Assembly (NCBI GenBank): GCA_017622845.1
Contig: JAGAQJ010000009.1
Location: 1-32,324, forward strand
DNA: 32,324 bases
From: Lachnospiraceae bacterium
Lineage (GTDB): Bacteria; Bacillota; Clostridia; Lachnospirales; Lachnospiraceae
Direction of reading: 5' to 3'
The notes under the pieces were generated by a model. The model ran no database searches. It was given only the letters and a program-made list of their open reading frames with translations, and was not told the origin of the DNA. Made by a program: the position numbers and the translations under genes. Positions within the stretch are counted from its first letter, which is position 1; every line of letters starts with the position of its first letter. Positions 32,285 through 32,324 of this stretch are shown piece by piece.

Positions 32285-32324
32285 TGCCCAGAACCGGAAT
32301 CGAACCAGTGACACGAGGATTTTC
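32285..32324 (-). tRNA. tRNA-Phe(GAA), 3' part, cut by the window edge
   Basis: The minus strand reads GAAAATCCTC (anticodon GAA at the window edge plus anticodon stem), a short variable loop, the T arm with GGTTCGATTCC, and the acceptor strand TCTGGGC with discriminator A at 32285. The anticodon and arm sequence fit phenylalanine tRNA. The next bases are TTTT, so CCA is not encoded. The 5' half lies outside the window. Confidence 0.88.

Overview
The window looks like chromosomal DNA from a low-to-moderate GC, Gram-positive anaerobe of the Clostridia, most likely a Lachnospiraceae member. The grounds are the yaaR-holB-ricT-trmN6-rsmI gene order, the short pyruvate kinase, LuxS, a DUF4474 protein, AGGAGG-type ribosome sites, and a tRNA-Phe without an encoded CCA. 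The genus cannot be fixed from the sequence alone.

Layout. (1) About 1-6.3 kb is AT-rich accessory DNA: the tail of an unidentified gene; a cation/proton antiporter whose leader carries a fluoride (crcB-type) riboswitch with an overlapping terminator; a TetR regulator plus flavodoxin-fold oxidoreductase under a promoter with a near-perfect operator; and a minus-strand run of NUDIX, unknown, beta-lactamase-like and HAD genes, with gene scraps (GNAT end, RelE/ParE end, an orphan C-terminus) at its edges. (2) 6.3-12 kb holds an atypical carbamoyltransferase with its own promoter, then a two-gene unit of a DUF2935 tandem protein and a 1232-residue, three-repeat (six-cupredoxin) multicopper oxidase resembling the MnxG manganese oxidase. 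The oxidase is visibly more GC-rich than its surroundings and is the most unexpected content for a presumed anaerobe. (3) 12-16.6 kb holds an AraC/GyrI-type regulator followed by a MATE exporter, luxS, a D-2-hydroxyacid dehydrogenase and a zinc-ribbon protein. (4) 17-18.9 kb holds a plus-strand pair, DUF4474 protein and metallophosphoesterase. (5) 19-31.7 kb is mostly housekeeping on the minus strand: pgi, a membrane protein, acpP, rsmI, trmN6, ricT, holB, yaaR, a methyltransferase, a guanylate-kinase-like gene, pyk and an HD-domain protein. (6) The right edge is the 3' part of tRNA-Phe and its terminator.

The intergenic spaces of the housekeeping half are filled with small non-autonomous repeats. 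I see at least four families. One 141-bp copy has terminal inverted repeats and a perfect 8-bp target duplication. A 191-bp and a 133-bp copy share ends beginning GTAACAGTTCA. A family has the end GTAACGATTCAGTACC. A 167-bp element has a 60-bp core found again, 58/60 identical, near 23.5 kb. The 167-bp element sits inside a decayed tandem array of 74-81 bp units that starts in the 3' end of the guanylate-kinase-like gene; subtracting its length restores the array's period, which is direct evidence of insertion.

All family assignments come from reading motifs; no database search was possible.
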